Positions 51,670 to 60,879 of a DNA stretch of 64,000 nt are shown piece after piece; position 1 is the stretch's first letter, and every line of letters begins with the position of its first letter. A program made the position numbers and the translations under genes. Location: the NCBI GenBank assembly GCA_965229005.1, contig CBDDIP010000001.1:620001-684000 (forward strand), read 5' to 3'. Under the pieces are notes generated by a model. It searched no databases and had not been told where the DNA came from. It was given only the letters and a program-made list of their open reading frames with translations. This stretch comes from CBDDIP01 sp965229005 (GTDB lineage Bacteria > Actinomycetota > Acidimicrobiia > Acidimicrobiales > Ilumatobacteraceae).

Positions 51670-54600
51670 TGAGCAGGTCGCCGATCGGCCCGACCGACCG
51701 TCGCGCTGCGCTGTGGTGGCTGCTCGTCGTCGGATGCGTCATCGGCGGGTTCGTCCTGCGCGTCTGGAACCTCGACTTCGACGAGCGCCAGCACCTCCAC
51801 CCCGACGAGCGCTACTGGTCGCTCGTCAGCGCAGACCTGGCGCGTGAGCCTGCCCCTCCCGAGCACGGCACGCTCGCGGGGCCGGTGCTCGACTGGCTGG
51901 ACGGTGATCGTTCGCCGGCGAACCCCTACCGGGTGACGCCGAGCTTCGTGTACGGCCCGTCGATGCTCGCTGCCTCACGGGCAACCGCGGGATGGCTGCA
52001 TGACGGCGCTGTCACTGACGCCCAGCCGGCGAGCACGGTGGTCCACCTGCTCGACGACCTCGGCATCCCGTTGCTGGACGCCCAGGGCGCGCCGCGGTTC
52101 GACGACGGGTACGGCGTCGACCTCATCGGCCGGCTGCTCGGCGCGATCATCGACTCGTTGACGATCGTGGTCATCGCCTTGGCGGGACGACGGCTCGCCG
52201 GACGACGGGCCGGCCTCGCCGCCGGTGCCTTCCAGGCCGGGTCGGTGCTGGCGATCCAGCACGCGCACTTCCTGGGCAGCGAACCGCTGCTGGGGTTGTG
52301 CAGCGCGTTGACGGTCCTGGCCATGCTCCACCTGGATCGTGGCGGCTCGGTGAAGCGCGCTGCGATCACCGGCGTCGCGGTCGGCGCCGCAGCCGGCGCG
52401 ACTGTCGCGGCCAAGCTCTCCGGCGCGGCCGTCGCCGTCCTGCCGCTCCTGCTCGCCGGCGCACTCGTCGTGATCCACCGACGGCGATCGGACCTCGTGC
52501 GATTCGGCGCGATCGCGATCGGCGCGATCGGTTCGTTCCGCGTGATCCACCCCGCCGCCTTCAACGGGCTGGGCATGGGTCTGTCTCGGCGCTTCCTCGA
52601 CGACGTCGCAGCCGTGCGCGGCCTCGACGGGCTCGACAGCCCACCGGCGGTGCAGTGGGCCGGACGCATCCCCGTGCTCGAGCCGCTGCGCTGGCTCGTC
52701 GTGTTCACGGTCGGCCCCGGGGCAGCGGTCGCCGCCACGTTGGGTGCCGTGTGGCTCGTCCGTCGGCGGGGCTCGATGCCGGCGTGGAACGTCGCCGCCG
52801 CGATCTCGATGTGCATCGTCCCGATCGCGTTCGTGCTGCGGAACACCGTGACGTCGGGTCGGTACTTCGTGCCGTCTCTGCCGGCGCTGCATGTGCTCGC
52901 CGGCGCCGGCGCAGCGGCGCTCTGGGCCGCCGCACCGGCGGTGTCACGGGCGGCGCGCGTCGTCGCCGCCGGCACCGTCGTCGCGGCCCTCCTGTGGGGC
53001 ATCGCCTTCGTCGCCGGCGTGCACGGCCAGGACAACACGCGCATCGCCGCGTCGAAGTGGATCGCCGCCAACGTCGAGCCGGGCAGCGTGATCAGCGCCG
53101 AGGCGTGGGACGACGCGCTCCCACTCGCCGTCGACCGCATCGATCCCGGCGCGTACGAGTCGCTCCAGCTCGACCTGTTCGCCACTGACAACGCCGACAA
53201 GGTCGAGCGCGTCGCCGCGCAGCTGGCCGAGCTGGACCTCGTCGTCGAGTCGTCGCCCCGGGTCTGGGACGCGGTGACCCGCATCCCGGCGCGCTACCCG
53301 TCCACGATCCGGCTCTTCGATCTGCTCGACTCCGGCGCACTCGGCTTCGAGCGAGCGGTCACGTTCGATGCCGAACCCGGCATCGGCCCGTTCCGCCTGG
53401 CGGACGCCTCGGCGGAGGAAGCCTTCTCCGTGTACGACCACCCAGAGGTCCGCATCTGGCGTCGCGTGGCCACAGTGCCCGTGGACGAGATCGTGCGCCT
53501 GCTCGACCCGGCGGCAGCGGCGAACGCGCTGCCGGTGACCCCGACGGCGGCAAGTGCCAACGGGTTGCTGCTGCACGACGACGAGCTGCGGGCCAACGCC
53601 GAGGCCGGCACCTACAGCGACACGTTCGCCGATCGAAGCGGGTGGATCGACGTCGCGCTGTGGTTCCTGGTCGTCGAGGTGCTCGGCGCGGCGGCGTTCG
53701 TGGTGCTCCTCCCGGCACTTCGACGGCTCCCGGACGCCGGGGCGGGTCTGGCCAAGATCGTCGGGTTGGCCATCCCCGCGTTCGCCGTCTTCCTCGTCGG
53801 CGGGTGGACCGACGTGCCCATCACCAGCGGCCTCTTCGCTGTCGTGGCGATCGCCTTCGCCGGCGTGGCCGGATGGCGCGCGTGGCGAACGCGATCGACA
53901 CTGCTCGACGTGCTCCGCTCTCGCCGGCGGACCATCGTGCTCGTCGAGGTGCTCGGCGTCGGGGCGTTCGCGACGATGCTCGTGCTACGTGCCGCCAACC
54001 CGGATCTGTGGCACCCGTACCGCAGCGGCGAGAAGCCGTTCGAGCTGTCGATGTTCACCGCGGTGCTGCGCACTCGAACCCTGCCGCCGTACGACGCGTG
54101 GTTCGCCGGCGGCACCATGAACTACTACTACGGCGGGTACCTGCTGATGTCGGTGCCTGCACGGCTGGCGCGCACCGCACCTGCCGTGGCGATGAACCTG
54201 GCGGTCGCGGTGGTGGCGTGGTGCGCTGCCGGCGCGTCGTTCACCGCTGCAGCCGCGGTCGCTGCGTGGCGTCGCGGCAGCGAGTCGGCGCAGCGCCGCA
54301 GCCGACGCGCCGGCGTGGTCGTCGCCGTCCTGTTGCTGGCGCTGCCGAACATGGCGATCGTCGCGCCCGTCGTGCGACGCCTCGCGGGAACGGAGACGGG
54401 CAACCTCGACTGGTGGGCGCTCAGCCGAGTGATCCCGGGCTCGCAGGCCATCACCGAGTTCCCGGCCTGGTCGTTCCTCTTCGCCGATCTCCACCCGCAC
54501 CTCGTCGACCTGCCGGTCGTGCTCGCGGTCGCCGGACTCTGCCTGGCGTGGGCCTGGAACCTTCGTCACGGGAGCACGGCCGTGGCGCTCTGGCTCGCCG

Positions 54601-55883
54601 CGCTGCTCGGGATGATGTGCGGTTTCGTGCGGGCGATCAACACGTGGGACCTCCCGCTCGCCCTCGGGTTGGTGGCACTTGCCGCGGCGATGGCCGTTGC
54701 CACCGGTGCCGATCGACGACGAACGCTGTTGTCGTGCGTGGTCGTGGCTGCCGTCGCCTTCGTCGCCTGGGCACCGTACGGCTGGCGCTCGGAGGTCTTC
54801 GACGCCGGGGTGGACGCGCTGCACGACTCGACCCCGCTGCGGTCGTGGCTGATGCAGTTCGGGTTCTTCGCCGTCGTCTCGGTGATCACCGCTCTGGCCG
54901 CGCATCGCCCGACGCAGTTCACGGCTCGGGCGTTGGCGATGCCGATCGGCGCGCTGGCGACGACGCTCGTCATCGGCGTCGCCTCCGGACGCATCGTGCT
55001 CGTCGTCACCGCGTTCCTCGCCGTCGTCTGCGTCGTCACCGCCGTCGGCCCGGCGCGTCGGCGAGGGGGCGCCGGCTCGCCGATCGCGCACGCAGCGCTC
55101 GCCGTGGGGTGGGGGGTCCAGGCCGTCGTCGAACTGGTGGTGGTGCGCAACGACTTCGATCGCCAGAACACGGTCTTCAAGGGCTGGTTCCAGTCATGGA
55201 CGATGCTGGCGATCGGCAGCGGCGTGCTCCTCGCCGGCCTGATGACCCAACGCAGCGCCGCCGGCGGCGCCCGCCGGAACGTGGCGATGTGGTCGGCCCG
55301 GACGGCGTTGATCTCCGCGGCACTCGCCGTCACCGCGTTCGCACAGCTCGCCGTGCCGGCGCGCCTCGACGATCGGATCAGCAACACCGGCTGGTCCCTC
55401 GACGGCGAGGACTACCTCCGCCCCGGCCTGTCGACCACGGAGAACGGCGCCGACTTCGTCCTGTCCGACGACGTTCCGCTCGTCGAGTGGCTGCGGCGCC
55501 ACGTCGCCGGGGTCGTTCCCGTCGCCGAGGCGCCGGGCGAGGACTACCGCTGGACGGGGCGGATCTCGGTGCTCACCGGCCTCCCCTCACCGATCGGGTG
55601 GCGCTACCACGAGGAGCAGCAGCGCCGCACGTACGCCGCCGCCGTGAACGCGCGGCACGGGGAGATGGCGGTGCTGTTCAGCACCGACGATCAGGCAGTG
55701 ATCGTCGACATCCTGGATCGCATGCGGGTCGAGTACGTCGTGTTCGGCACGCAGGAGCGCCTGCTGTCGACACCGGCAAGCCGCACCGCGCTGCTCGAGG
55801 CGCCGTGCACCACGATCGAGCTCGAGGTCGATGACCTGTTCATCACCTCCGTCGATCGTGCGTGCCTCGCCGCGCGCAACTGA
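51669..55883 (+). CDS. GT39-like/DUF2298 double membrane glycosyltransferase
   Basis: Giant polytopic protein, 1404 aa, about 25 helices. The N-terminal half (1-640) is a GT39/PMT-like enzyme with the acidic motif HPDE (44-47) in loop 1. The C-terminal half (660-1404) is a DUF2298 (YYY) domain: LWHPYRSGEKPFELSMFTAVL, AGGTMNYYYGGYLLMS (Tyr triplet near 817), FPAWSFLFADLHPHLVDLPV and RQNTVFKGWFQSWTML, plus a C-terminal globular tail. Fusions of this type occur in Chloroflexi and archaea; substrate unknown. Probably transfers sugars from polyprenyl phosphate to lipid-linked glycan or protein outside the cell. Last gene of the coupled run; its stop abuts the convergent Agl23-like gene. Confidence 0.83.
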   Translation: MSRSPIGPTDRRAALWWLLVVGCVIGGFVLRVWNLDFDERQHLHPDERYWSLVSADLAREPAPPEHGTLAGPVLDWLDGDRSPANPYRVTPSFVYGPSMLAASRATAGWLHDGAVTDAQPASTVVHLLDDLGIPLLDAQGAPRFDDGYGVDLIGRLLGAIIDSLTIVVIALAGRRLAGRRAGLAAGAFQAGSVLAIQHAHFLGSEPLLGLCSALTVLAMLHLDRGGSVKRAAITGVAVGAAAGATVAAKLSGAAVAVLPLLLAGALVVIHRRRSDLVRFGAIAIGAIGSFRVIHPAAFNGLGMGLSRRFLDDVAAVRGLDGLDSPPAVQWAGRIPVLEPLRWLVVFTVGPGAAVAATLGAVWLVRRRGSMPAWNVAAAISMCIVPIAFVLRNTVTSGRYFVPSLPALHVLAGAGAAALWAAAPAVSRAARVVAAGTVVAALLWGIAFVAGVHGQDNTRIAASKWIAANVEPGSVISAEAWDDALPLAVDRIDPGAYESLQLDLFATDNADKVERVAAQLAELDLVVESSPRVWDAVTRIPARYPSTIRLFDLLDSGALGFERAVTFDAEPGIGPFRLADASAEEAFSVYDHPEVRIWRRVATVPVDEIVRLLDPAAAANALPVTPTAASANGLLLHDDELRANAEAGTYSDTFADRSGWIDVALWFLVVEVLGAAAFVVLLPALRRLPDAGAGLAKIVGLAIPAFAVFLVGGWTDVPITSGLFAVVAIAFAGVAGWRAWRTRSTLLDVLRSRRRTIVLVEVLGVGAFATMLVLRAANPDLWHPYRSGEKPFELSMFTAVLRTRTLPPYDAWFAGGTMNYYYGGYLLMSVPARLARTAPAVAMNLAVAVVAWCAAGASFTAAAAVAAWRRGSESAQRRSRRAGVVVAVLLLALPNMAIVAPVVRRLAGTETGNLDWWALSRVIPGSQAITEFPAWSFLFADLHPHLVDLPVVLAVAGLCLAWAWNLRHGSTAVALWLAALLGMMCGFVRAINTWDLPLALGLVALAAAMAVATGADRRRTLLSCVVVAAVAFVAWAPYGWRSEVFDAGVDALHDSTPLRSWLMQFGFFAVVSVITALAAHRPTQFTARALAMPIGALATTLVIGVASGRIVLVVTAFLAVVCVVTAVGPARRRGGAGSPIAHAALAVGWGVQAVVELVVVRNDFDRQNTVFKGWFQSWTMLAIGSGVLLAGLMTQRSAAGGARRNVAMWSARTALISAALAVTAFAQLAVPARLDDRISNTGWSLDGEDYLRPGLSTTENGADFVLSDDVPLVEWLRRHVAGVVPVAEAPGEDYRWTGRISVLTGLPSPIGWRYHEEQQRRTYAAAVNARHGEMAVLFSTDDQAVIVDILDRMRVEYVVFGTQERLLSTPASRTALLEAPCTTIELEVDDLFITSVDRACLAARN

Positions 55884-57458
55884 TCACGCGTCGTTCCGCA
55901 GCAGGAGGTACTGGTCCTGACTCGCCGTCGGGCTCCACACCTCACGCGTGAACAACCACCGGAACGCATCGCCCACGGTGACGTGCTCGTAGTCCGGCAC
56001 CCACCAGCGCCGCAGTGAGAACCGCTCCAGACGGTACCCATCGGGCACCGCCGGGGGCTGCTCCGCCGCGAGCAGGATGATCGCGTCGTAGCCCTCCGGC
56101 AGATCGTTGGGATCGATCTCCCCGAAGTCGACGTCCGGTACGTCGATCAGGTACCACGCCCACGGCCAGGCCCCGCCACCGCTGCTGTCCACCAGGACGC
56201 GTTCAAGGCGTCCCTGGTGCGCCTCGTGCTGCAGACGCGCGGCCAGCGGCGGGACGTCGGTCGACGTCTGCACGGCAACCAGCAGCTCACTGGGATCGGC
56301 ACCGTCGGTGATGGCGGGTGGCACGGCGATCACCAGCGTGAGGAGAGCGGCGAGCGCCGACGCGCCGACGGCGACGCGAACGCGGGCGCGGCCGCCATTG
56401 AAGGCCCGCAGCCGACGAACGAGTGCCTCGGCTCCGATGCCCGCCAGCAGCACCATCGGGACGAGCGAGTGGATGGCCAGCCAGGCGAACTTCTCACCGG
56501 CCCAGGCGTACGCCACGACCTGGCCGGCCGCCATCGCTGCGAACCAGGCACCGACCAACGACCGGCGACGGACCGCGACGACGAGACCGACGACCGCGAA
56601 CGCGACGATCAACCACTCGTACGAGGCGTAGATCGCCACGTAGAACCACCACGGCTGCCCACCGCGACCGACGGGCTGCTGCCCCCACCAGTAGCGCACG
56701 CCGTCGAGCAACCCGGACGTGAACCCCTCCGAGTAGCGAAACGCGCTGGTGAAGATGACGATGAAGACCATCACGAATGCGATGGCCGTCCACATCCAGG
56801 GGATGCGGCCGAGGGCGACGAGCTGCCGGACGGCGGCTCGCGACTCCCCGCTGGGCCGCCGCCACGCGATGAGTGCGGCGACGACGAAGAACGCCAGCGC
56901 GACGGCACCGAACAGGAACGTCGTCTCCTTCAACCCGAAGCTCGCCGCCAGGAGCACACCGCAACCGATCAGCTGCCGCGGCCGCGGCTCACGCAACGCA
57001 GCCGCGACGAGGAGCAGGAGCCCGAGCGAGACCAACGCCGTCAGCGAGTCCTCGCGGCCCGTGCGCGTGACCGTCAGCGCGGTGGGGCTGATCGTGAAGA
57101 GCAGCGCCGCGACCGGTGCGCCGATCCGCCCGAGCGTCCGCACGGAGCGCACCAGCACCGCGGTGATCGCGATCCCGGCCGATGCGGCGACCAGCCGAGC
57201 CCAGCCGGGCCCGGTCCCGCCGAACCGGAGTGCGATGCCCTCGAGGTAGAACCGCAACGGTCCGTGGTACACCGGGTCGTAGCGCACGACGCCGAAGTTG
57301 CGGGCTTGCCAGCTGAACCACGCGTCGATCGCCTCGTCGTGCGCAAGCGGGCGGGCACCGAGGGCGACCAGGTGCAGCACAGCAGAGAGGCCGATGATCG
57401 CCCACCCGACCACCGTCGTGGCTCGTCCACCTGGTTCCCGGTCCCGCACATCGATCAT
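55884..57458 (-). CDS. Agl23-like (TIGR03663) membrane protein
   Basis: TIGR03663-type membrane protein, 524 aa, about 11 helices and a C-terminal soluble part. Opening motif LGARPLAHDEAIDAWFSWQARNF (HDE, 40-42) and DPVYHGPLRFYLEG are characteristic; then TGREDSLTALVSLG, KETTFLF, and AWAGEKFAWLAIHSLVPM. Members near archaeal N-glycosylation genes are annotated as flippase-activity-associated protein Agl23; the fold is GT-C like. Its stop directly abuts the DUF2298 gene. The ATG at 57458 overlaps the upstream MFS stop, so the two are co-translated. Role in lipid-linked glycan handling is inferred. Confidence 0.78.
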   Translation of the reverse strand: MIDVRDREPGGRATTVVGWAIIGLSAVLHLVALGARPLAHDEAIDAWFSWQARNFGVVRYDPVYHGPLRFYLEGIALRFGGTGPGWARLVAASAGIAITAVLVRSVRTLGRIGAPVAALLFTISPTALTVTRTGREDSLTALVSLGLLLLVAAALREPRPRQLIGCGVLLAASFGLKETTFLFGAVALAFFVVAALIAWRRPSGESRAAVRQLVALGRIPWMWTAIAFVMVFIVIFTSAFRYSEGFTSGLLDGVRYWWGQQPVGRGGQPWWFYVAIYASYEWLIVAFAVVGLVVAVRRRSLVGAWFAAMAAGQVVAYAWAGEKFAWLAIHSLVPMVLLAGIGAEALVRRLRAFNGGRARVRVAVGASALAALLTLVIAVPPAITDGADPSELLVAVQTSTDVPPLAARLQHEAHQGRLERVLVDSSGGGAWPWAWYLIDVPDVDFGEIDPNDLPEGYDAIILLAAEQPPAVPDGYRLERFSLRRWWVPDYEHVTVGDAFRWLFTREVWSPTASQDQYLLLRNDA

Positions 57459-58702
57459 CTTGACGCGGTGACGTGCGCGGCCTGGTCCGCGTGGGCGATG
57501 TGGCCGAGCTCACGCCAGATCGCGGCGAGGATCAGGCCCGAACCGACGAAGGCGAACCAGAACGGACCGGTGACGCCCCAGATCCTGGCGATCACCCCGC
57601 CGACGGCAGCACCGACCACGATCCCACCCTGCACGCCGATCATGTACGCGCTGCCGACGCGGCCCTGGAACTCGGTCGGTACGGCACGCTGCCGGACGCT
57701 CGTCGACGTCGTCCCCCACACCGCCGCGTGGGCGCCGAACGCGAAGAACACGAGCATCGCCAAGGCCGGGATCGTGTTCACCGCCAACGCGAGGTGGGTC
57801 AGCGTCTCGATGATCAGCCCGACGCGCATGATGTCGGCCAGGCTGACCCGCCGTTCGATCCAGCCGTAGCTCCACGACCCGAGCACACCGCCGAGCGCGC
57901 TGGCCGTGGTGAGCAGACCGAAGCCGACCCCGCCGAGTCCGAGCCGTTCCGAGGCGTAGAGCACGAGCACCGACCACGCCGCGCCGAACGTGACGTTGAA
58001 CGAGACGATCGTCAGCGTGAGCGTGCGCACCGCAGGGTTGCGCCACAGGAACTGCAGTCCCTCGACGATCTGCCTCCGCGCCGGCGGATGATCGTCGTCC
58101 GTGGCCCTCGTCGAGATGGCGATGCGCGACACGAGGATCGCGCCGAGCGCGATGAACGTCGCCTGCGCGATGAACGGCACGGCGCGGCCGAGCACGAACA
58201 GAGCGGCGCCGATCGGCGGGCCCGCCATCTGGTTGGCGATGATGAACCCGAAGATCAACCGGGCGTTGGCGACTCCGAGGTCCGACGGCTTGACGAGCAT
58301 CGGCAGCAGCGTGTTGGTCGACGTGTCGGCAAACGCTTCCGCCGTGCCGACCACGAACATCGCGGCGAGCACCACGCCGACGTTCACCGTGTCGGTGAGG
58401 ATCGACACGGCGAGCACCGTCAGGACCGCGGCGCGACCGAGGTCGACCATCACGACCACGCGGCGACGGTCGTAGCGGTCGGCGATGACCCCGGCGTAGA
58501 GGCCGAAGAGGAGCCACGGCAGTCGTTGCAGGAACCCCGCGGCGGCGACCAGCAGCGGGTCGTGCGTCTGCGAGGCCACCAGCAACGGACCGGCAGCGAG
58601 CGCGATGCCGTCGCCGATGTTGCTGATCCACGACGAGCTCATCAGCCACCGGAAGTCGCGCCCGAGGCGCGGCGGTGCGATGTTGTCGACGATGCTCCCC
58701 AC
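57455..58702 (-). CDS. MFS transporter (EntS/DHA3-like)
   Basis: Major facilitator of 415 aa, 12 helices, of the MFS_3/DHA3 type (enterobactin exporter-like). The N-terminal half has DFRWLMSSSWISNIGDGIALAAGPLL and the family A-motif GVIADRYDRRRVVVMVDLGRA; the second half has VSLADIMRVGLIIETLTHLALA and TEFQGRVGSAYMIG. A drug or small-molecule exporter is the usual role. It is coupled by a 4-bp overlap to the Agl23-like gene, which is unexpected for a drug pump and suggests envelope-related export. GTG at 58702 shares a 34-bp promoter with the lipoprotein gene. Confidence 0.85.
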   Translation of the reverse strand: MGSIVDNIAPPRLGRDFRWLMSSSWISNIGDGIALAAGPLLVASQTHDPLLVAAAGFLQRLPWLLFGLYAGVIADRYDRRRVVVMVDLGRAAVLTVLAVSILTDTVNVGVVLAAMFVVGTAEAFADTSTNTLLPMLVKPSDLGVANARLIFGFIIANQMAGPPIGAALFVLGRAVPFIAQATFIALGAILVSRIAISTRATDDDHPPARRQIVEGLQFLWRNPAVRTLTLTIVSFNVTFGAAWSVLVLYASERLGLGGVGFGLLTTASALGGVLGSWSYGWIERRVSLADIMRVGLIIETLTHLALAVNTIPALAMLVFFAFGAHAAVWGTTSTSVRQRAVPTEFQGRVGSAYMIGVQGGIVVGAAVGGVIARIWGVTGPFWFAFVGSGLILAAIWRELGHIAHADQAAHVTASR

Positions 58703-58736
58703 CGCGCCGTGCTAGCACACGTGCGAAGATCTGTCC
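58703..58736. promoter_or_regulatory. 34-bp divergent promoter with palindrome
   Basis: A perfect 10-bp palindrome GTGCTAGCAC (58709-58718). On the minus strand TAGCAC lies 6 nt before GTG 58702. On the plus strand GAAGAT (58725-58730) lies 6 nt before GTG 58737. The palindrome may be a -10 region, an operator, or both. Confidence 0.4.
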
Positions 58737-59261
58737 GTGCGAGTTCGAATCGGGATCGCCCTTGCGGTCGTCGCCGTGGCAGTCACCGGTTGCAGCAGCG
58801 ACTCGTCCAGTCCGTCGACCCGGCCCTCGTTCCCGGACATCGTCTCACCAACGGTTCCGGAGCCGTCGACCGACGGGTGCACCCCGATCCGACCGACGCA
58901 GACGACGCTGACGTCGACTGGGCCGAACGACTCGATCGTGTCGGCGCCCGTCCCGCTGACGTTCGAGCTTGCCGTCGATCCCGGCAAGGCGTGCCCGAAC
59001 GGATCGGTTCAGCTGACGGTGACGTCCACGAACGCTGCGTCCACGCCCGTCGATGCACGGTTGGCGTTCATCCTCTCGACGACGACGAACGGCTCGTTCT
59101 GGGACCTCGGCGTGAACATCGAGGTCCACGTCGATGCCAATGCCTCGAGCACGACCGAGGTCACGCTCGGCATTCCCAACTACGTCGCCCCCGGCGGCTA
59201 CCTGATCGGAATCAGAGGCGCACCCGAGTCGGTCGCCATCGCCATCGCCGCCCCTGGCTGA
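58737..59261 (+). CDS. Secreted lipoprotein, unknown
   Basis: Lipoprotein of 174 aa. N-terminus MRVRIGIALAVVAVAVTGC is a signal peptide with lipobox Cys19. A Ser/Pro linker (SSDSSSPSTRPSFPDI) leads to a beta-rich domain of about 120 residues with two cysteines (DGCTPIRP, GKACPNGSVQL), probably an immunoglobulin-like sandwich. I do not recognise a family. GTG start, no ribosome site, so perhaps leaderless. Monocistronic; the end faces a small GC-rich repeat region and the P450 gene. Confidence 0.65.
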   Translation: MRVRIGIALAVVAVAVTGCSSDSSSPSTRPSFPDIVSPTVPEPSTDGCTPIRPTQTTLTSTGPNDSIVSAPVPLTFELAVDPGKACPNGSVQLTVTSTNAASTPVDARLAFILSTTTNGSFWDLGVNIEVHVDANASSTTEVTLGIPNYVAPGGYLIGIRGAPESVAIAIAAPG

Positions 59262-59291
59262 GGCGCGAGACGGCTGGAGTTCGGGCGAGGG

Positions 59292-59335
59292 AGCGCAGCG
59301 AGTGAGCTCGGGAGGCGAGCGCAGCGAGCCCGAGT
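59292..59335. repeat. GAGCGNAGCGAG repeats, copies 2-3
   Basis: GAGCGCAGCGAG occurs twice (59292-59303, 59318-59329). The second extends to GAGCGCAGCGAGCCCGAG (59318-59335), a 16/18 match to the spacer repeat at 5464. CTCGGG and CCCGAG arms flank it, so a hairpin is possible between the convergent lipoprotein and P450 genes. Confidence 0.5.
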
Positions 59336-59336
59336 A

Positions 59337-60578
59337 TCAGAGGATTCGGATGGGGAGCTCTCTCGGGCCGCGGATCTGACCGACGCTCCAGCGAACGGCG
59401 CTGGGGTCGGCGAGCTCGAAGCGCGGGAAGCGCTTGACGAACTCCTGCACGGCGACGCGCACCTCGAGGCGAGCGAGGTTGGAACCGAGGCAGCGATGGA
59501 TGCCGAGGCCGAACGCCGCGTGGCGGTTCTCCTCGCGATCGAGCAGGACCTCGTCGGCGCGATCGAAGGCGGCGGGATCGAGGTTGGCGGCCGGGAACGG
59601 CAACAGCACCCAGTCGTTCTCCTTCATCGGGCAGCCGTTGAACTCGACGTCCTTGGCCACCATGCGCGCCATCGTCACGGGTGCGTAGACACGCAGCAGC
59701 TCCTCGATCGCCGTGGTCCACAGCTCGTCCTCGTTGCCGAGGCGCTCGAGGTCGGACGGCGTCGAGGCGAGGTGCCACAGCGCGGAACCGATGGCGCTCC
59801 ACGTGGTGTCGATGCCGGCGATCAGCAGCAGCACGATGCTGCCGCGCACGTGCTCGGGGCTCAGCGGCTGCTCGAAGATCGTCGCGTTCATCAGGTAGCT
59901 GGTGAGGTCCTCGCGCGGGTTGTCGATGTGGTCCTGGATCTGGATCTCCAGGTACGCATCGAGCTTCTCGAACGCTGCCTGCCGCTCCGCCTGGGCGAGG
60001 TTGACACCTTCGAGGATGTCGTGCACGAAGCTGCGGAACTGGTCGCCGTCCTCCGGCGGGAAGCCGAGCATGCGGGCGATGACGTTGACCGGGATGTGCT
60101 GCGCGTAGGTCAGCGCAGCGTCGACGACGGCTCCGGCACCGTCGACCGCCATCTCGTCGAGCAGCTCGTTGCACAGCAGGCGGATGTCGTCCTCCCACGG
60201 CTCGATCTGCTTGGGCGCGAACGGCGGCAGCAGCAGACGGCGGGCGTGGTGGTGGAACGGCGGGTCGCTGGTGATCGGCGGAGCGCCACCGATCGGCGCT
60301 TGGGCGAGGATCTCGCTCGTGCTGACGACGACGGCGCGCGACGTGAAGTGCTCGGTGTCGTAGGCGATCGCCGTGACGTCCTCGTGGGTCACGGGGAGCC
60401 ACGCGCCGTTGTAGCGATCGGTGTGGGCCACCGGGCACGTACCGCGGAGGTCTTCCCAGATCTCGTGCGCGTTGGCGTTGTACTCGGGGTCGGCGTGGTC
60501 GAAGTCGGTGGTCCAGTCGGTGACCGGGCCGTAGAGGCTGACGGGGGTCGCGGCGTCCGCCTCGGGGGTGTACGTCAT
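59337..60578 (-). CDS. Cytochrome P450
   Basis: Bacterial class I P450, 413 aa, soluble. I-helix AGIDTTWSAIGSALW (oxygen activation), K-helix EELLR, and heme loop FGLGIHRCLGSNLARLE with thiolate Cys363. The N-terminal SDPPFHHHARRLLLPPFAP is a typical B/C region. Family not assigned; actinobacterial members hydroxylate steroids, terpenes or fatty acids. It directly follows a 3Fe-4S ferredoxin gene (10-bp gap), its probable electron donor; the reductase is not in the window. ATG at 60578. Confidence 0.93.
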   Translation of the reverse strand: MTYTPEADAATPVSLYGPVTDWTTDFDHADPEYNANAHEIWEDLRGTCPVAHTDRYNGAWLPVTHEDVTAIAYDTEHFTSRAVVVSTSEILAQAPIGGAPPITSDPPFHHHARRLLLPPFAPKQIEPWEDDIRLLCNELLDEMAVDGAGAVVDAALTYAQHIPVNVIARMLGFPPEDGDQFRSFVHDILEGVNLAQAERQAAFEKLDAYLEIQIQDHIDNPREDLTSYLMNATIFEQPLSPEHVRGSIVLLLIAGIDTTWSAIGSALWHLASTPSDLERLGNEDELWTTAIEELLRVYAPVTMARMVAKDVEFNGCPMKENDWVLLPFPAANLDPAAFDRADEVLLDREENRHAAFGLGIHRCLGSNLARLEVRVAVQEFVKRFPRFELADPSAVRWSVGQIRGPRELPIRIL

Positions 60579-60588
60579 CGTCTTTTCC

Positions 60589-60783
60589 TCAATCTTCGAT
60601 CGTGATCGCGAACTCGGGGCAGTTGGCCAGCGCCAGGCGAGCCTTGGCCTCCAGCTCCGGCGTGACCGTCCCGTCGCCGATGACCACGGCCTGGCCGTAG
60701 TCGTCGACGTCGAACAGCTCGGGCGCCAATGCGTAGCAGCGGTTGTGCCCCTGGCACTTCTCCCCATCGACCTTCACTTGCAT
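60589..60783 (-). CDS. [3Fe-4S]-type ferredoxin for P450
   Basis: Small ferredoxin, 64 aa. The cluster motif is C10-x2-H13-x2-C16 ... C55-P: CQGHNRC and ANCPE. The usual second Cys is His, the signature of the [3Fe-4S] ferredoxins that serve actinobacterial P450s. It ends in the EFAITIED pattern of the family. Leaderless by layout: a TACGCT box (complement of 60790-60795) is 6 nt before the ATG. First gene of the ferredoxin-P450 operon. Confidence 0.92.
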   Translation of the reverse strand: MQVKVDGEKCQGHNRCYALAPELFDVDDYGQAVVIGDGTVTPELEAKARLALANCPEFAITIED

Positions 60784-60879
60784 CGCGCAAGCGTACGCCC
60801 GCGGACGTGAGACGTAAAGGCGGAAAACGTCTCAACGTCTTGCGTCTGATTGACCACGCGCCGTGGGTAGGGTCCGCCG

